41,459 nt of DNA, taken from positions 1 through 41,459 of IMG/VR virus record IMGVR_UViG_3300028920_000140, one strand, 5' to 3'. Positions 27,446 to 36,989 of this stretch are shown piece by piece. This DNA is from a virus. The first letter of the stretch is position 1; each line of letters begins with the position of its first letter. The notes under the pieces are model-generated. The model saw nothing but the letters and a program-made list of their open reading frames with translations. It was not told where the DNA came from and did not search any database. The position numbers were made by a program, and so were the translations under genes.

Positions 27446-28944
27446 GTTTAAGAGATCTTTTCATATCTATCGGCGTTGATGCGGATTTAAATCAGCTTGA
27501 CAAGATGGATAAAGGGCTTGATAATATAAAATCTGGTGCTATGGTCGCAGGTGCTGCAATTGCCGGATTAGGTTTTGCCGTTGGCAGTGCGTTCAAATCT
27601 GTAATAAGTGCCGGCGGTGAAATGGAACAGGCTCAAGTAGCTTTTCAAACAATGTTCGGGAGTATTGAAGCTGGTAATAAGATTGTAAAGGAAATTGAAG
27701 ATTTTGCACTTGTAACACCTTTTTCTTTATCACAAGTTGAACAAGGAATCAGACTTCTTAAAGCCTACAACATAGAAAGTGAAAACTTGTTCTCTACTTT
27801 CAGCAATCTTGGAAATATTGCAGCAGGATTGAATGTTGATCTTACAAGACTTGCAACTGTATACGGGCAGGTGAAAGCGAAAGGCTTTCTTGATGCTCAA
27901 GATATGAGACAATTTACAGAAGCTGGAGTCGGATTGCCTAAGATGCTTTCAGAGATAACAGGATATTCTCAAGCAATGATTGCAAAATCTCCGAAAGAAC
28001 TTGGAATTACTTTTGAAAATGTTGCAGAAGCACTTGAAAAAATGACAGGCCCGGGCGGACAATTTGCGGATCTAATGGAAAAACAAAGCCAGACATTACC
28101 TGGCCTTATTTCAAATCTTGGTGTAATGGCAGTTATTATAAAGCGTGACATTGGAAAGCAGGTTAATGAAGTAATTAAGCCATATACAGTAGAACTTTTC
28201 AAACAATTACAGCTTAACAGAAAAATAGTTTCTTCTACTTTGGGAAAATGGATGTCTAAAATCGCTTCTGTTGCTCTTACTGTTATAAAAAATTTCGGCG
28301 GAATTGTAAAAATTGCAAAGGTAGCAACAGCAACACTTGGAATCTTAACAGGATCAGCGATTCTTTATGGTCTTGGAAAAATTGCCATAGGACTTTCTCA
28401 AGTAGGCGTTGCAGGTTTTGCGGCTTTTGCGAAAACTTTTGCAATAGGGCTTGTTTTTGCCGGTGCTATTTCTGCTCTTATTTTGCTTATTGACGAATTA
28501 TGGATGACATTTACAGATCCCAAAGCTGACACTTATTTAAGAGATATTGTAAACGCTTTGAAAGAAGATTTTCCGGAAGCTGTAAAGATTGCAGGAAAAA
28601 CTTTTGATATGGTTTTCGGAAGTATTTTTACAATAATTAATAAAATAACTGGTAGAATTCGTGCTTTTCTTGGAAGTATAATCAGTATAACAACAGGTGA
28701 CGACACTTATTTAAAATCAGCTTTGCAGTTTCTTGATCAAAATGATAAATCTTTCAAGGCAACTACAAATGATGTTTTCAATATAATTCCGAGCAGTAAT
28801 TCATCCAGCAGTAATATAAGTGTAAATGTAGGTGATATAAATGTTAACAATCCAAGCTCAAGTCTTGACGTGAAGAGTGCGATAATAGATAGTTTTACCA
28901 ATGTTGGTTTAAATATGCAGCTAAAAGCAAAAGGAATAAGATAA
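27442..28944 (+). CDS. Tape measure protein
   Basis: 500 residues. The N-terminal 200 (MSLRDLFISIGVDADLNQLD, then MEQAQVAFQTMFGS, then DFALVTPFSLSQVEQGIRLL) are the tape-measure core domain. Hydrophobic helices at about 285-350 (GILTGSAILYGLGKIAIGLS) follow. It sets tail length and is injected with the DNA. At the usual 0.15 nm per residue a tail of about 75 nm is expected, which is short for a myovirus. The ATG overlaps the stop of the T-like ORF. Confidence 0.92.
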   Translation: MSLRDLFISIGVDADLNQLDKMDKGLDNIKSGAMVAGAAIAGLGFAVGSAFKSVISAGGEMEQAQVAFQTMFGSIEAGNKIVKEIEDFALVTPFSLSQVEQGIRLLKAYNIESENLFSTFSNLGNIAAGLNVDLTRLATVYGQVKAKGFLDAQDMRQFTEAGVGLPKMLSEITGYSQAMIAKSPKELGITFENVAEALEKMTGPGGQFADLMEKQSQTLPGLISNLGVMAVIIKRDIGKQVNEVIKPYTVELFKQLQLNRKIVSSTLGKWMSKIASVALTVIKNFGGIVKIAKVATATLGILTGSAILYGLGKIAIGLSQVGVAGFAAFAKTFAIGLVFAGAISALILLIDELWMTFTDPKADTYLRDIVNALKEDFPEAVKIAGKTFDMVFGSIFTIINKITGRIRAFLGSIISITTGDDTYLKSALQFLDQNDKSFKATTNDVFNIIPSSNSSSSNISVNVGDINVNNPSSSLDVKSAIIDSFTNVGLNMQLKAKGIR

Positions 28945-28945
28945 T

Positions 28946-29557
28946 ATGGGACGTGTTTTTATATACCCTCAGGAAAATCCTTCAGAAGCAGGTCTGAATA
29001 TTGACGTTACATCTAAAGAAATGCATTCTAAAACAAACACAATAACCACGCATAGTATTGAAAAAGGCTCTGATATTACTGATAATATAAAAGTTAATCC
29101 AGATGAATTAACGCTTGAATGTGTTATTTCAGATGATCGATTTCAGCTTGCCACAATGCTTTCAGGTATATCAAAATCTTTACGACCTAATATTATCAAT
29201 ACAGCCGCTATGGGTGACTTTTTACAACCTTTTTCAAAAACAGTTTATGACTATCTAACCGAATTGAGAAATGAAAAGAAGCTGCTAATTGTTGACACAA
29301 GTTATGAATTGTATGAAGATATGGTCATCGAATCTTTTACAACTCCGAAAGATAGTAATGAAGCAATCTTCTTTACTTTAAAACTTGTAAAAATAAAATT
29401 TGCGTATAGTTCCACTTCGGACAAATTGCAAGCTGATTCAGCTAATTCTGACAGTGCAGCTACACAAAAAAATGAAGGCAAGAAGCCGCCAAAGCCGGCA
29501 AGTGACGAAAAAAGCAGTCAAGGGAACAAAAGTATTGCAAAAACATTATTTGAATAA
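28946..29557 (+). CDS. Dit-like baseplate adaptor, 203 aa
   Basis: The N-terminal 140 residues (GLNIDVTSKEMHSKTNTITT, then ITDNIKVNPDELTLECVISD, then LRNEKKLLIVDTSYELYEDM) are the Dit-like N-terminal domain seen after the tape measure in small contractile phages. The tail is a Lys/Ser/Pro-rich linker. It connects tube and hub. Confidence 0.75.
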   Translation: MGRVFIYPQENPSEAGLNIDVTSKEMHSKTNTITTHSIEKGSDITDNIKVNPDELTLECVISDDRFQLATMLSGISKSLRPNIINTAAMGDFLQPFSKTVYDYLTELRNEKKLLIVDTSYELYEDMVIESFTTPKDSNEAIFFTLKLVKIKFAYSSTSDKLQADSANSDSAATQKNEGKKPPKPASDEKSSQGNKSIAKTLFE

Positions 29558-29566
29558 GGTGGAAGA

Positions 29567-29884
29567 ATGCCGTTATTTATAATACCTGTTGACAATCAGA
29601 ATCCTGATTTTACGTTTTACACCAATTTAGAAGATTCGACTTATTTTTTCAGGATGCGTTGGAATACAAGAGCTGGGAAATGGTTCATGGATATTCTTAA
29701 TGATCAAAATGAAGCAATAGTACAATCTGTTGCTATTGTGCAGGGAATTGATTATTTCGAACTTGTTCAGGAAAAAGTACCTGTTGGAAAATTGTTTTTT
29801 TCAAATCTGCCTGATCCAACAGCGGATTGTGGGCGTAATGATTTAGGCGAAAATTTTGAAATGTTTTTTAATGGTGCAGTATGA
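29567..29884 (+). CDS. Baseplate plug-like protein, 105 aa
   Basis: MPLFIIPVDNQNPDFTFYTN, then STYFFRMRWNTRAGKWFMDI and GKLFFSNLPDPTADCGRNDL match the small plug protein family (cyanophage Pam3 type) found between the Dit-like protein and the hub. SD AGGTGGAAGA. It probably seals the tube before contraction. Confidence 0.75.
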   Translation: MPLFIIPVDNQNPDFTFYTNLEDSTYFFRMRWNTRAGKWFMDILNDQNEAIVQSVAIVQGIDYFELVQEKVPVGKLFFSNLPDPTADCGRNDLGENFEMFFNGAV

Positions 29885-30762
29885 CAAAATTATATAACAG
29901 AGATGTTGAAATAACCATAGGAAGCAGATCAAATCTAGTTGATTCTGTTTCTTTCGGTGTTGATTTTGACATTGATTTTTCTGTTAATATGACTGCATCA
30001 GGGAAAGATCCGAATACAGCGAATGTAAAAATTTATAATGCAAATGTTCAGGATCACGATTTATTTATTTTTGATTTTGATGACCTTTATCTTCAAATCA
30101 ACGCTGGATATAACAATATTACTGGGACTTTGTATTCCGGGGACATAACATACATGAATGAATATAAAGAAAATGTAAACTGGGTATTGGAAATTGTTGC
30201 CGGAGACGGACAGAAGGCTGCAAAAGACAATATTATTCAGTTGTCATATAAGCCTGATGTTTCGGCGAAGAAAATAGTCAATGATATTATTGATACTATG
30301 AAAAATGCTGGAAATATAGTTGTATCAAGTATAAGCGAAACAGCTTTATCAGCACTTGCAAAGAAAAAAGAAAAAGCAGGCAGAACAATTTCCGAAAGTG
30401 CAGGCGATGCTTTAGAAAAGATGCTGGACAAGTTTAGCTATAAGTATACTATTCAGAATAATGAGTTGATAATCTATGCTGTTGACGATGCTATTGAAAC
30501 AGATGCAATTTATCTTTCCGAAGAAACAGGACTAATTAACAGCCCTGCTATTAAACGGATTGAGAAAGGCAGAAAAGGAAAGAAAACAGTTACTAACGGC
30601 GTTGAGTTTGATTGCCTTATACAGCCGAATATAAAACCTGGATGCACAGTTGAAATTGACAGCATAAACGATTCCTGTTCAGATCAGTACGTGGTTCAGG
30701 ACGTAACAGTTTCGGGAACTACGAAGGATAGTAATTATCACATGAGGGTTTTCGCATTATGA
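29881..30762 (+). CDS. Baseplate hub protein, 293 aa
   Basis: The beginning (LYNRDVEITIGSRSNLVDSV, then NTANVKIYNANVQDHDLF) and middle (DGQKAAKDNIIQLSYKPDVS) match hub proteins of the gp27/gp44 kind. It forms the trimeric ring around the spike. Overlaps its neighbours by one to four bases in the coupled baseplate operon. Confidence 0.78.
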   Translation: MTKLYNRDVEITIGSRSNLVDSVSFGVDFDIDFSVNMTASGKDPNTANVKIYNANVQDHDLFIFDFDDLYLQINAGYNNITGTLYSGDITYMNEYKENVNWVLEIVAGDGQKAAKDNIIQLSYKPDVSAKKIVNDIIDTMKNAGNIVVSSISETALSALAKKKEKAGRTISESAGDALEKMLDKFSYKYTIQNNELIIYAVDDAIETDAIYLSEETGLINSPAIKRIEKGRKGKKTVTNGVEFDCLIQPNIKPGCTVEIDSINDSCSDQYVVQDVTVSGTTKDSNYHMRVFAL

Positions 30763-31574
30763 GTAATTTAAATAACATTCTTGATCCGAAAAAACCGCTT
30801 TCTGATGTTATAGCGGATTTTATTAAGTTTTACGCTGATTATAAAATCCATGTTGCATTGCCTGTAAAGGTTGTGAAATATAATTCTGATAACCAGACTG
30901 TTGACTGTTGCAGGGTAATAAGGGCAAGAAACAATGTTACAGGTGAAATGGACAATCCGGGAAAATTGCTTCTTACTTCAATTCCTGTTGCATATCAGGC
31001 TGTTGACACTGATATTTATAATGCTCTGCCTATTCAAAAAGATATGCCGGGTACAGTTGTTTTCTATGACAAGAGTATTGACAACTGGGTTAATACAGAT
31101 GGTACACAGATTGTTGATGATGACCTTGACCCAAGATCTCATGACATGTCAGATGCTTTTTTTATCCCCGGTACTTTTCCTTTTAAAAAAAATCTTGACG
31201 GGGCGAGCACTTCAGATTGGATATGGCGAAACAAAAACATGAAAATTACTCTTGATCCTGATGGGAAAATAAGCATTGAAGGTGCTACTGATGAAGTGTT
31301 GACTGTTGTATCAGATGCGTTAGGTCACATATCAGGATATTATACTAATATGCTTACACATCTTGCTGCTTTAAATATTGGCGTTACGGCGTTGAACACA
31401 ATGGGCGCTGCGTTAGTCGTTCCGACAGGGTTACCAGATGCGGGATCAAAAACTGCTTTTACTGGTGCAATGGGGGCGTGGCTAGCTTCATTAACAACAA
31501 TGACAACAAATGTTACTACAGACAAAACAAATATAGACGCTGATAAATTAAAAATAGATGGTTTAAAAATATGA
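30759..31574 (+). CDS. Central spike protein (Gp138/gp5-like N-terminal OB domain)
   Basis: 271 residues. The HVALPVKVVKYNSDNQTVDC and the following beta-rich region (residues 32-165) are the OB-fold of Gp138-type spike proteins. The C-terminal part (DPDGKISIEGATDEVLTVVS) is a short beta-helical spike followed by a Thr/Ala/Asp-rich helix. It pierces the outer membrane during contraction. Confidence 0.75.
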   Translation: MSNLNNILDPKKPLSDVIADFIKFYADYKIHVALPVKVVKYNSDNQTVDCCRVIRARNNVTGEMDNPGKLLLTSIPVAYQAVDTDIYNALPIQKDMPGTVVFYDKSIDNWVNTDGTQIVDDDLDPRSHDMSDAFFIPGTFPFKKNLDGASTSDWIWRNKNMKITLDPDGKISIEGATDEVLTVVSDALGHISGYYTNMLTHLAALNIGVTALNTMGAALVVPTGLPDAGSKTAFTGAMGAWLASLTTMTTNVTTDKTNIDADKLKIDGLKI

Positions 31575-31933
31575 GTGATATAAAAATAGACATTAACACA
31601 CAAGATCTTGTTTATACAGACAATGACTTGACTTTCACAGAAGATTCTCAGGAGTCTATAGGTCAGGACATTGCAACTTATCTTAGAACCTGCAAGGGCG
31701 AATGGTTTCGTGATGTAACAATGGGACTTGATTATTTCAATGAAATTTTAAAAAATGGAATTGATCCGGGAATAATTGCGAGCAGGATTAAACAGGCAAT
31801 TCTTTCCCGGGAAGGTGTTCTTTCCGTACAGGGCGTTAATGTTGTTTTTGATTCAGCAACAAGTCTTTTGACGGTTACGGTGGAAAAAATATTTGTGAAA
31901 GATGGAAGTTTTCCTTACACAGTTGAACTATAG
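31571..31933 (+). CDS. Baseplate wedge protein, gp25/W-like
   Basis: 120 residues. LVYTDNDLTFTEDSQESIGQ, then YLRTCKGEWFRDVTMGLDYF and IASRIKQAILSREGVLSVQG match gp25/gpW (Mu gp46) proteins, which nucleate sheath assembly on the baseplate. Overlap with the spike gene and the following J gene is typical. Confidence 0.85.
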   Translation: MSDIKIDINTQDLVYTDNDLTFTEDSQESIGQDIATYLRTCKGEWFRDVTMGLDYFNEILKNGIDPGIIASRIKQAILSREGVLSVQGVNVVFDSATSLLTVTVEKIFVKDGSFPYTVEL

Positions 31934-31942
31934 GGGTGTAAC

Positions 31943-33214
31943 ATGGCAGGAATAACCACAACAGGTTTTGAAATTGATACTTTACAGCAACTTGAACAAG
32001 AGATTGAAGATGCTATAAAAAGCAGTGTTTTAGGGACTGCGAACACAGCCGGGAATACTGTTTTCGGGCAGCTTAAAGCGTTGATTGCTCAGCGGGATCT
32101 TAAAATGCAAGAGTTACTTCAGGATGTTTACAATTCTAAAACTATAGCTGCTACAGGAACTAATCTTGATCTTGTTGCAGAACTTGCCGGGAAAATAAGG
32201 TTTCAAGCTCAAAAGGCTAGAATAAGAGATTTTGAGCTTACATTTTCAGGCAATATTGATTTAAGTGCCGGTTTTACTTTTGCGAAAGAAGATGATGATA
32301 CTGTTTTGTTTGAGCTTGAGGAAGATTTTTCTTATACTTATGTTGGTCCGGGAAACGAAACAACAACAATTGACCTTGTCGCAACAGAAACAGGAATACT
32401 TGATGTAAGTACGGATGAAATTAATGTTATTGTCAGCCCGATTGCAAACCTCGAAAGTGCTACAAATGACAGCAGCAGTACTTTTGTTCAGGGTCGGGAT
32501 ATAGAAACAGATGCTGAATTAAGGATTAGGCTACAGAATGAACCGTTTACAACTCAGGAAGGTACAGCTTTTGGGATTCGTGGTTCTATTCTTGCTCTTA
32601 ACAATATAGAAGATTCCGGAATTACAGCAATTGAAAATGTTTTTGTCGTTGAAAATCCTAGCAATTCTCAGGATGCTGACGGCAGACCCGCACATAGTTA
32701 CGAAGTGATAGTGTATTATGACGGCTGCATTGCCTCTCCGGATTCTGATACTGATGAGGCAATTGTTGAAGCAATAGCAAAATCCAGACCTGTTGGAATT
32801 GAAGCAGTAAGTACAACAGGGAATGAATATTCTGCAACATATACACTTGATAATAATAATTCAATCGGGATAGTATTTTCCCGACCTTCCACGACAGATA
32901 TTTACGTCAGAGTTGACTGTACTGGTGAAAATGGTGCTTTGACTTCAGATCAGAAAACAGCTTTAAAAGAATGGATTGAAGAATGGGGGAATGATCTTGG
33001 TGTTGGACAGGACGTTGTTGTTTACGGTCGGGAAAGTCTTACAAGCAGGCTTAATGATTTTGAAGATATTGCGTTAACTGATTATGAAATAAGCATAACG
33101 ACAACAGGAGCGGCACCGGCTCCAACTCCTGGGACTACAGATGCAAACATAGAAATTAATAACACATCAATAAGTTTTTGGGATACCGCAAACATTAATA
33201 TACAGGATTTATAA
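31943..33214 (+). CDS. Baseplate J-like wedge protein
   Basis: 423 residues after AGGGGTGTAAC. FEIDTLQQLEQEIEDAIKSS at the start, TGTNLDLVAELAGKIRFQAQ, VQGRDIETDAELRIRLQNEP and the ENVFVVENPSNSQDADGRPA loop are standard Baseplate_J features. It bridges the wedge to the fibres. Confidence 0.9.
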   Translation: MAGITTTGFEIDTLQQLEQEIEDAIKSSVLGTANTAGNTVFGQLKALIAQRDLKMQELLQDVYNSKTIAATGTNLDLVAELAGKIRFQAQKARIRDFELTFSGNIDLSAGFTFAKEDDDTVLFELEEDFSYTYVGPGNETTTIDLVATETGILDVSTDEINVIVSPIANLESATNDSSSTFVQGRDIETDAELRIRLQNEPFTTQEGTAFGIRGSILALNNIEDSGITAIENVFVVENPSNSQDADGRPAHSYEVIVYYDGCIASPDSDTDEAIVEAIAKSRPVGIEAVSTTGNEYSATYTLDNNNSIGIVFSRPSTTDIYVRVDCTGENGALTSDQKTALKEWIEEWGNDLGVGQDVVVYGRESLTSRLNDFEDIALTDYEISITTTGAAPAPTPGTTDANIEINNTSISFWDTANINIQDL

Positions 33215-33681
33215 TGGTCAGAACATTAGAAATATACACTTATGAAGAGCCGCCAAGAGTTGAAGTCGGTGATGTTGGTGTAATTAATGTAATTTTTTTC
33301 GCAGCAAATGAACCGGTTACAATAGAAAGTGCTAGTGACATAGAATGCGATAATCTGGTTTTTTTCCCAAGCACAATTGATTTATCTTTCCCGCTTACTT
33401 TTCGGTATGTTGTTATTCCGTTTACAGTTAATCCGGATAGTGTCAATGAAGAAGTCGGGGTGATTAGTGTTGTATGCAATGCAAGTATTACCGCAGATAA
33501 TCTTGTGGCTTATGGTACTGTTAATTGGGACACTGGAGTTGAGCAGATTGATTTTAATGAAGAATTGTCAGAAAAAATATTAAGTCAGTATAAAGCTGAA
33601 ATTGATAATGAAGGAATTTATGTCGATGACAAGCATGCTGATTATATCGATGAACTTGGAAATGTATATGTGGAGGAATAG
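33214..33681 (+). CDS. Hypothetical baseplate or fibre protein, 155 aa
   Basis: Starts on the last base of the J gene. Beta-rich throughout (EPPRVEVGDVGVINVIFFAA, then VNEEVGVISVVCNASITADN) with an acidic helical end. No known family recognised. Position between J and the wedge protein DUF2612 suggests part of the baseplate periphery. Confidence 0.6.
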   Translation: MVRTLEIYTYEEPPRVEVGDVGVINVIFFAANEPVTIESASDIECDNLVFFPSTIDLSFPLTFRYVVIPFTVNPDSVNEEVGVISVVCNASITADNLVAYGTVNWDTGVEQIDFNEELSEKILSQYKAEIDNEGIYVDDKHADYIDELGNVYVEE

Positions 33682-34350
33682 ATGGCAGTAAGAAATCCGA
33701 TAAGAATAAAAAGTAAAGACATTGTAACAAGCCCGGCTGGTAATGAAACAGCTCTTGCATACAGCCCAAATTTGTCAAAAGATATTCAAATTAGTCTAGC
33801 AAATATTGCAGGATATGTCCAAAGTTTACCGGTCACAAAAACAAGACACGCCGTGATACCTATAGAATGGGCGGAAGACGGCTCTGTTGCTCCTGATGCC
33901 GCAGAACTAATTACAGATACAAATGGCAATGTCAGAGTAAGAAAGTTTTCCGGAACAGTTGATCAGGATGTTGTTATTCCCTGGATGGTTCCTGATAATC
34001 TTGATGCTGATGAAGATGTGAAATTTTCAGTTGTCGGTGTTATAACAGAAGCCACAACACCAAGCCCGACAGAGCGAGCTTATTTTGGTCTTGCAGGATA
34101 CAGTATTGGACATGAAGACCCTATTGACGGAACTTTCGGGGATCAAGTTTCAGTTATTGCAGAAATACAGAGTGAATCTCAATATGATTTATTCGAGACT
34201 TATCAATCTGACGCTGTTACGATAACAAATCTTGCAGCTGGAGAGCTTGCGATGCTACAATTACAAAGAAGAGCTACAGAAGGTCAAGACACTTATGCAC
34301 AGAAAATCGGCGTATCTTTTCTAAAAATAGAATACTCAATAACGGAGTAA
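33682..34350 (+). CDS. Hypothetical tail protein, 222 aa
   Basis: ATG at 33682 follows GGAGGAATAG, in the last codons of the previous gene. The product is a beta-sandwich-like protein (TRHAVIPIEWAEDGSVAPDA, then VVIPWMVPDNLDADEDVKFS, then LAAGELAMLQLQRRATEG). The pattern resembles jelly-roll virion proteins. I cannot name a family; a virion role comes from the context. Confidence 0.6.
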   Translation: MAVRNPIRIKSKDIVTSPAGNETALAYSPNLSKDIQISLANIAGYVQSLPVTKTRHAVIPIEWAEDGSVAPDAAELITDTNGNVRVRKFSGTVDQDVVIPWMVPDNLDADEDVKFSVVGVITEATTPSPTERAYFGLAGYSIGHEDPIDGTFGDQVSVIAEIQSESQYDLFETYQSDAVTITNLAAGELAMLQLQRRATEGQDTYAQKIGVSFLKIEYSITE

Positions 34351-34352
34351 TC

Positions 34353-34877
34353 ATGGCAAAGGTTGAAGATTTATTAAATGCACTGCTTATAAACAGTAAT
34401 GATTTAGAGCAGATTGCAAATGATTTATATTCTCTACTTGTAATTGATGTCTGTAAAGGTCAGCAACTTCGAGAAATCGCAAAACTGGTAGGACTAAAAA
34501 ACATTACAGTATCTAATACAGATCAGCTGAGGGCGTTTATCCGGGGTCAGATTGGTAAGAATACAAGTAAGGGAGCAGCAGCAGAAGTATTGAATATCTG
34601 GACACTAATCAGCAGGGCAGATAACCCGAAAATACTGGAAATGTATCCAGCAGAAATAAGGCTTGAAACTGATGTTGATATTAGTACAGAATACGTTGAT
34701 TATATTCTTCAATTTATGCAGGAAAGTGTTGCAGCCGGTGTCCTAGTGTCAAAAATAAAAAGAACAAGATCAAATGACGGTTGGTTCAGGTTTTCAAGGA
34801 ATGGCAGCTTTTCAGATGCAAGTTTTACAGATTGCGGCTTGGATGCTGGAAAATTAGATGAAGCAATAGCAAGATAA
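34353..34877 (+). CDS. Baseplate wedge protein (DUF2612)
   Basis: 174 residues. VEDLLNALLINSNDLEQIAN, GQQLREIAKLVGLKNITVSN, RAFIRGQIGKNTSKGAAAEV and the C-terminal WFRFSRNGSFSDASFTDCGL match DUF2612, which anchors tail fibres to the wedge. Located directly before the fibre genes. Confidence 0.82.
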   Translation: MAKVEDLLNALLINSNDLEQIANDLYSLLVIDVCKGQQLREIAKLVGLKNITVSNTDQLRAFIRGQIGKNTSKGAAAEVLNIWTLISRADNPKILEMYPAEIRLETDVDISTEYVDYILQFMQESVAAGVLVSKIKRTRSNDGWFRFSRNGSFSDASFTDCGLDAGKLDEAIAR

Positions 34878-34887
34878 GGAGATAATT

Positions 34888-36078
34888 ATGGCAAGAAACA
34901 GCGGGCAGAGAGCTAATATAAAAAAACAATTTACAAATCCGACATATGGAACTTCTGAACCTTCAGGCGGATTATTCACTTCTGGTTGGGATTTCGAGGA
35001 TACTATTGATTATGATGAATGGAACTGGATGTTAATGTCTGATACGAAACTGCATGAACAAGTCAACACAGATGTTTTTCAATACACTGTTGATTATACT
35101 TCCGGAACAGATGCTTTTAGTGCTGCCGGAACATCCGGAGATCCTTTCAAAACAATCCCCTATGCCTTGGAGCAGATCCCTTGTGGAAAACAAGGTGAAA
35201 TAACATTAAGTATTGAAGATCATCCAATTACTTCTGATTCTACAATGTTCAGCAATAGCGTTGTTTTCACTTCTGCTGGGACTGCTACAATCACTTTTAA
35301 GCATCCAGCCGCAAGCAATTTCTATTATGGAATTGTTGTTGAAGGTGGAGCTTGTATTGATTTTGATTCAATTCCTGTTAATATGGAAGATCAGATCACT
35401 GCTGCAATAAGTTCTGATATAGGCTTAATTACATGTACAGAGGGCGTTAATGTTGTAAGAGTAAATAGCACTGTTGAGCTTAACAATGTGACTTCAACTA
35501 CAACAGACGTTCCAAGCTTTATAAGAATTGAACAAGGAACGACAAAACTTGAAATCGGATCTTCTGCAACAATCAATAACAACGCAAAAACATATATAAT
35601 GAATATGTTAACAGCTCTTTCAGTTGGTGAAATATATGAGATGACTGGTGCTACAATTGACAATACAGCTTATTATGCTGACGGTGTCACAAGGCAACAC
35701 GTGAAAGAAACTGTTGCTTATGTTCCTGTTACAACCGCAACAGGTGGGACATTCAAGCTGAAATTCAGAGATAAAACTATTGAAACTGGTGCTATTGCCT
35801 GGAATGCTTCAGGTGCTACAATTACAACAGAGATAGAAAGTGCTTTAGGTTCTGATACGGTTCACGCTGTAACAACCACAAAGCCTGGAGGAAGTGCAAT
35901 CACTTCACTTTCTGTTACTTTCGCAAGTCTTATATATGAGCCATACTGTGCAAGTTCGAGCTTGACTGCTGCATCTTCAATCGCTACTTACATCACAAAA
36001 AGACAAAATATCTTACCGCCTGTAAATTTGAAAACAAACATTGAAGGCATAAATGACAATTCAGTCGGATATTCTTAA
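34888..36078 (+). CDS. Tail fibre / adhesin with inserted beta domain
   Basis: 396 residues after AAGGAGATAATT. The N-terminus (FTNPTYGTSEPSGGLFTSGW, then DWEDTIDYDEWNW-like) links to a parallel beta-helix-like core (residues 75-250, repeating N, T and V steps). The C-terminal 130 residues (TATGGTFKLKFRDKTIETGA, then TTEIESALGSDTVHAVTTTK) are the same module seen in the terminator and sheath. It probably touches the host surface. Confidence 0.65.
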   Translation: MARNSGQRANIKKQFTNPTYGTSEPSGGLFTSGWDFEDTIDYDEWNWMLMSDTKLHEQVNTDVFQYTVDYTSGTDAFSAAGTSGDPFKTIPYALEQIPCGKQGEITLSIEDHPITSDSTMFSNSVVFTSAGTATITFKHPAASNFYYGIVVEGGACIDFDSIPVNMEDQITAAISSDIGLITCTEGVNVVRVNSTVELNNVTSTTTDVPSFIRIEQGTTKLEIGSSATINNNAKTYIMNMLTALSVGEIYEMTGATIDNTAYYADGVTRQHVKETVAYVPVTTATGGTFKLKFRDKTIETGAIAWNASGATITTEIESALGSDTVHAVTTTKPGGSAITSLSVTFASLIYEPYCASSSLTAASSIATYITKRQNILPPVNLKTNIEGINDNSVGYS

Positions 36079-36092
36079 AAGGAGTTAAAAAC

Positions 36093-36989
36093 ATGAATCC
36101 TTATAAACTCGGTGCAGTAGTTAGAAGGCGAAACGGCAATGCATGGGAACAGATTACAAGCATAACTGGTTTCACACCTAAAATTTACGCAGGTCATTTT
36201 TGTGATGGGACAAAGATGTTCATTATGGGCGGGAGAAATGCCGCTGGTAATAAAACAACTGACATACAGTATTCAACCGATGGAGCTACATGGACAACAT
36301 CAAGTAGCAGTGTCCCCGCAGTTGAAGCAAACGCTTGCTGTGATGACGGCGGTGGAAATGGTTACGAGACTTATGGAATCGGAGCAAGTTACTTCAACAT
36401 GGTGAGGGACTGGAACGGAATTACTTTCGCAGGTCACACACCAACAGGTGATAATCTTGCGAGATCATACCACGTTGCATTATATTACGATTCAAAAATA
36501 TGGATTATAGGTGGTTATTCAGGAGGTAATCTTGACACGGTTGGTCACATAACTACTAGTTGGGTTGCGACTGATCTTGGCTCACAGCTTCCCAAAACTA
36601 TCGCATACCACGCCGGATGTGTTTTTGATAGCAAGATGTGGATAACAGGAGGTTATGATGGTGCTAATTTTCTTGATAATGTCTACAGCTCAACAGACGG
36701 AATAACCTGGACCTCTGAAGGAACTCTTCCGGCTAGAACATTGAGACACACAATGGTTGTTGCTGACGGAAAGATGTGGGTAATTGGTGGCTATGATGTA
36801 GATGCGGGGGGATATACCAACAAGGTTTACACTAGCACTGACGGTTCGACATGGATAGAAGACAGTGCAGAAGTCAACTGGGATGCAAGAGATTCTCATC
36901 AGGCATTTGTACTCGGGAGTTATATTTACATTGCAGGCGGAAATGATGCAGGCGGGTTCAAGACTGATATATGGAAACTGGAGTATTGA
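36093..36989 (+). CDS. Kelch-propeller receptor-binding protein candidate
   Basis: 298 residues. At least five Kelch-type blades: MFIMGGRNAAG, IWIIGGYSGG, MWITGGYDGAN, MWVIGGYDVDAGG and IYIAGGNDAGG, each with a GG doublet and the following aromatic/Trp position (STDGITWTSEG, STDGSTWIED). The N-terminus (MNPYKLGAVVRRRNGNAWEQ) would join the fibre. Last virion gene of the module; a beta-propeller tip for sugar or protein receptors is likely. Kelch tips are unusual in phages. Confidence 0.8.
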   Translation: MNPYKLGAVVRRRNGNAWEQITSITGFTPKIYAGHFCDGTKMFIMGGRNAAGNKTTDIQYSTDGATWTTSSSSVPAVEANACCDDGGGNGYETYGIGASYFNMVRDWNGITFAGHTPTGDNLARSYHVALYYDSKIWIIGGYSGGNLDTVGHITTSWVATDLGSQLPKTIAYHAGCVFDSKMWITGGYDGANFLDNVYSSTDGITWTSEGTLPARTLRHTMVVADGKMWVIGGYDVDAGGYTNKVYTSTDGSTWIEDSAEVNWDARDSHQAFVLGSYIYIAGGNDAGGFKTDIWKLEY

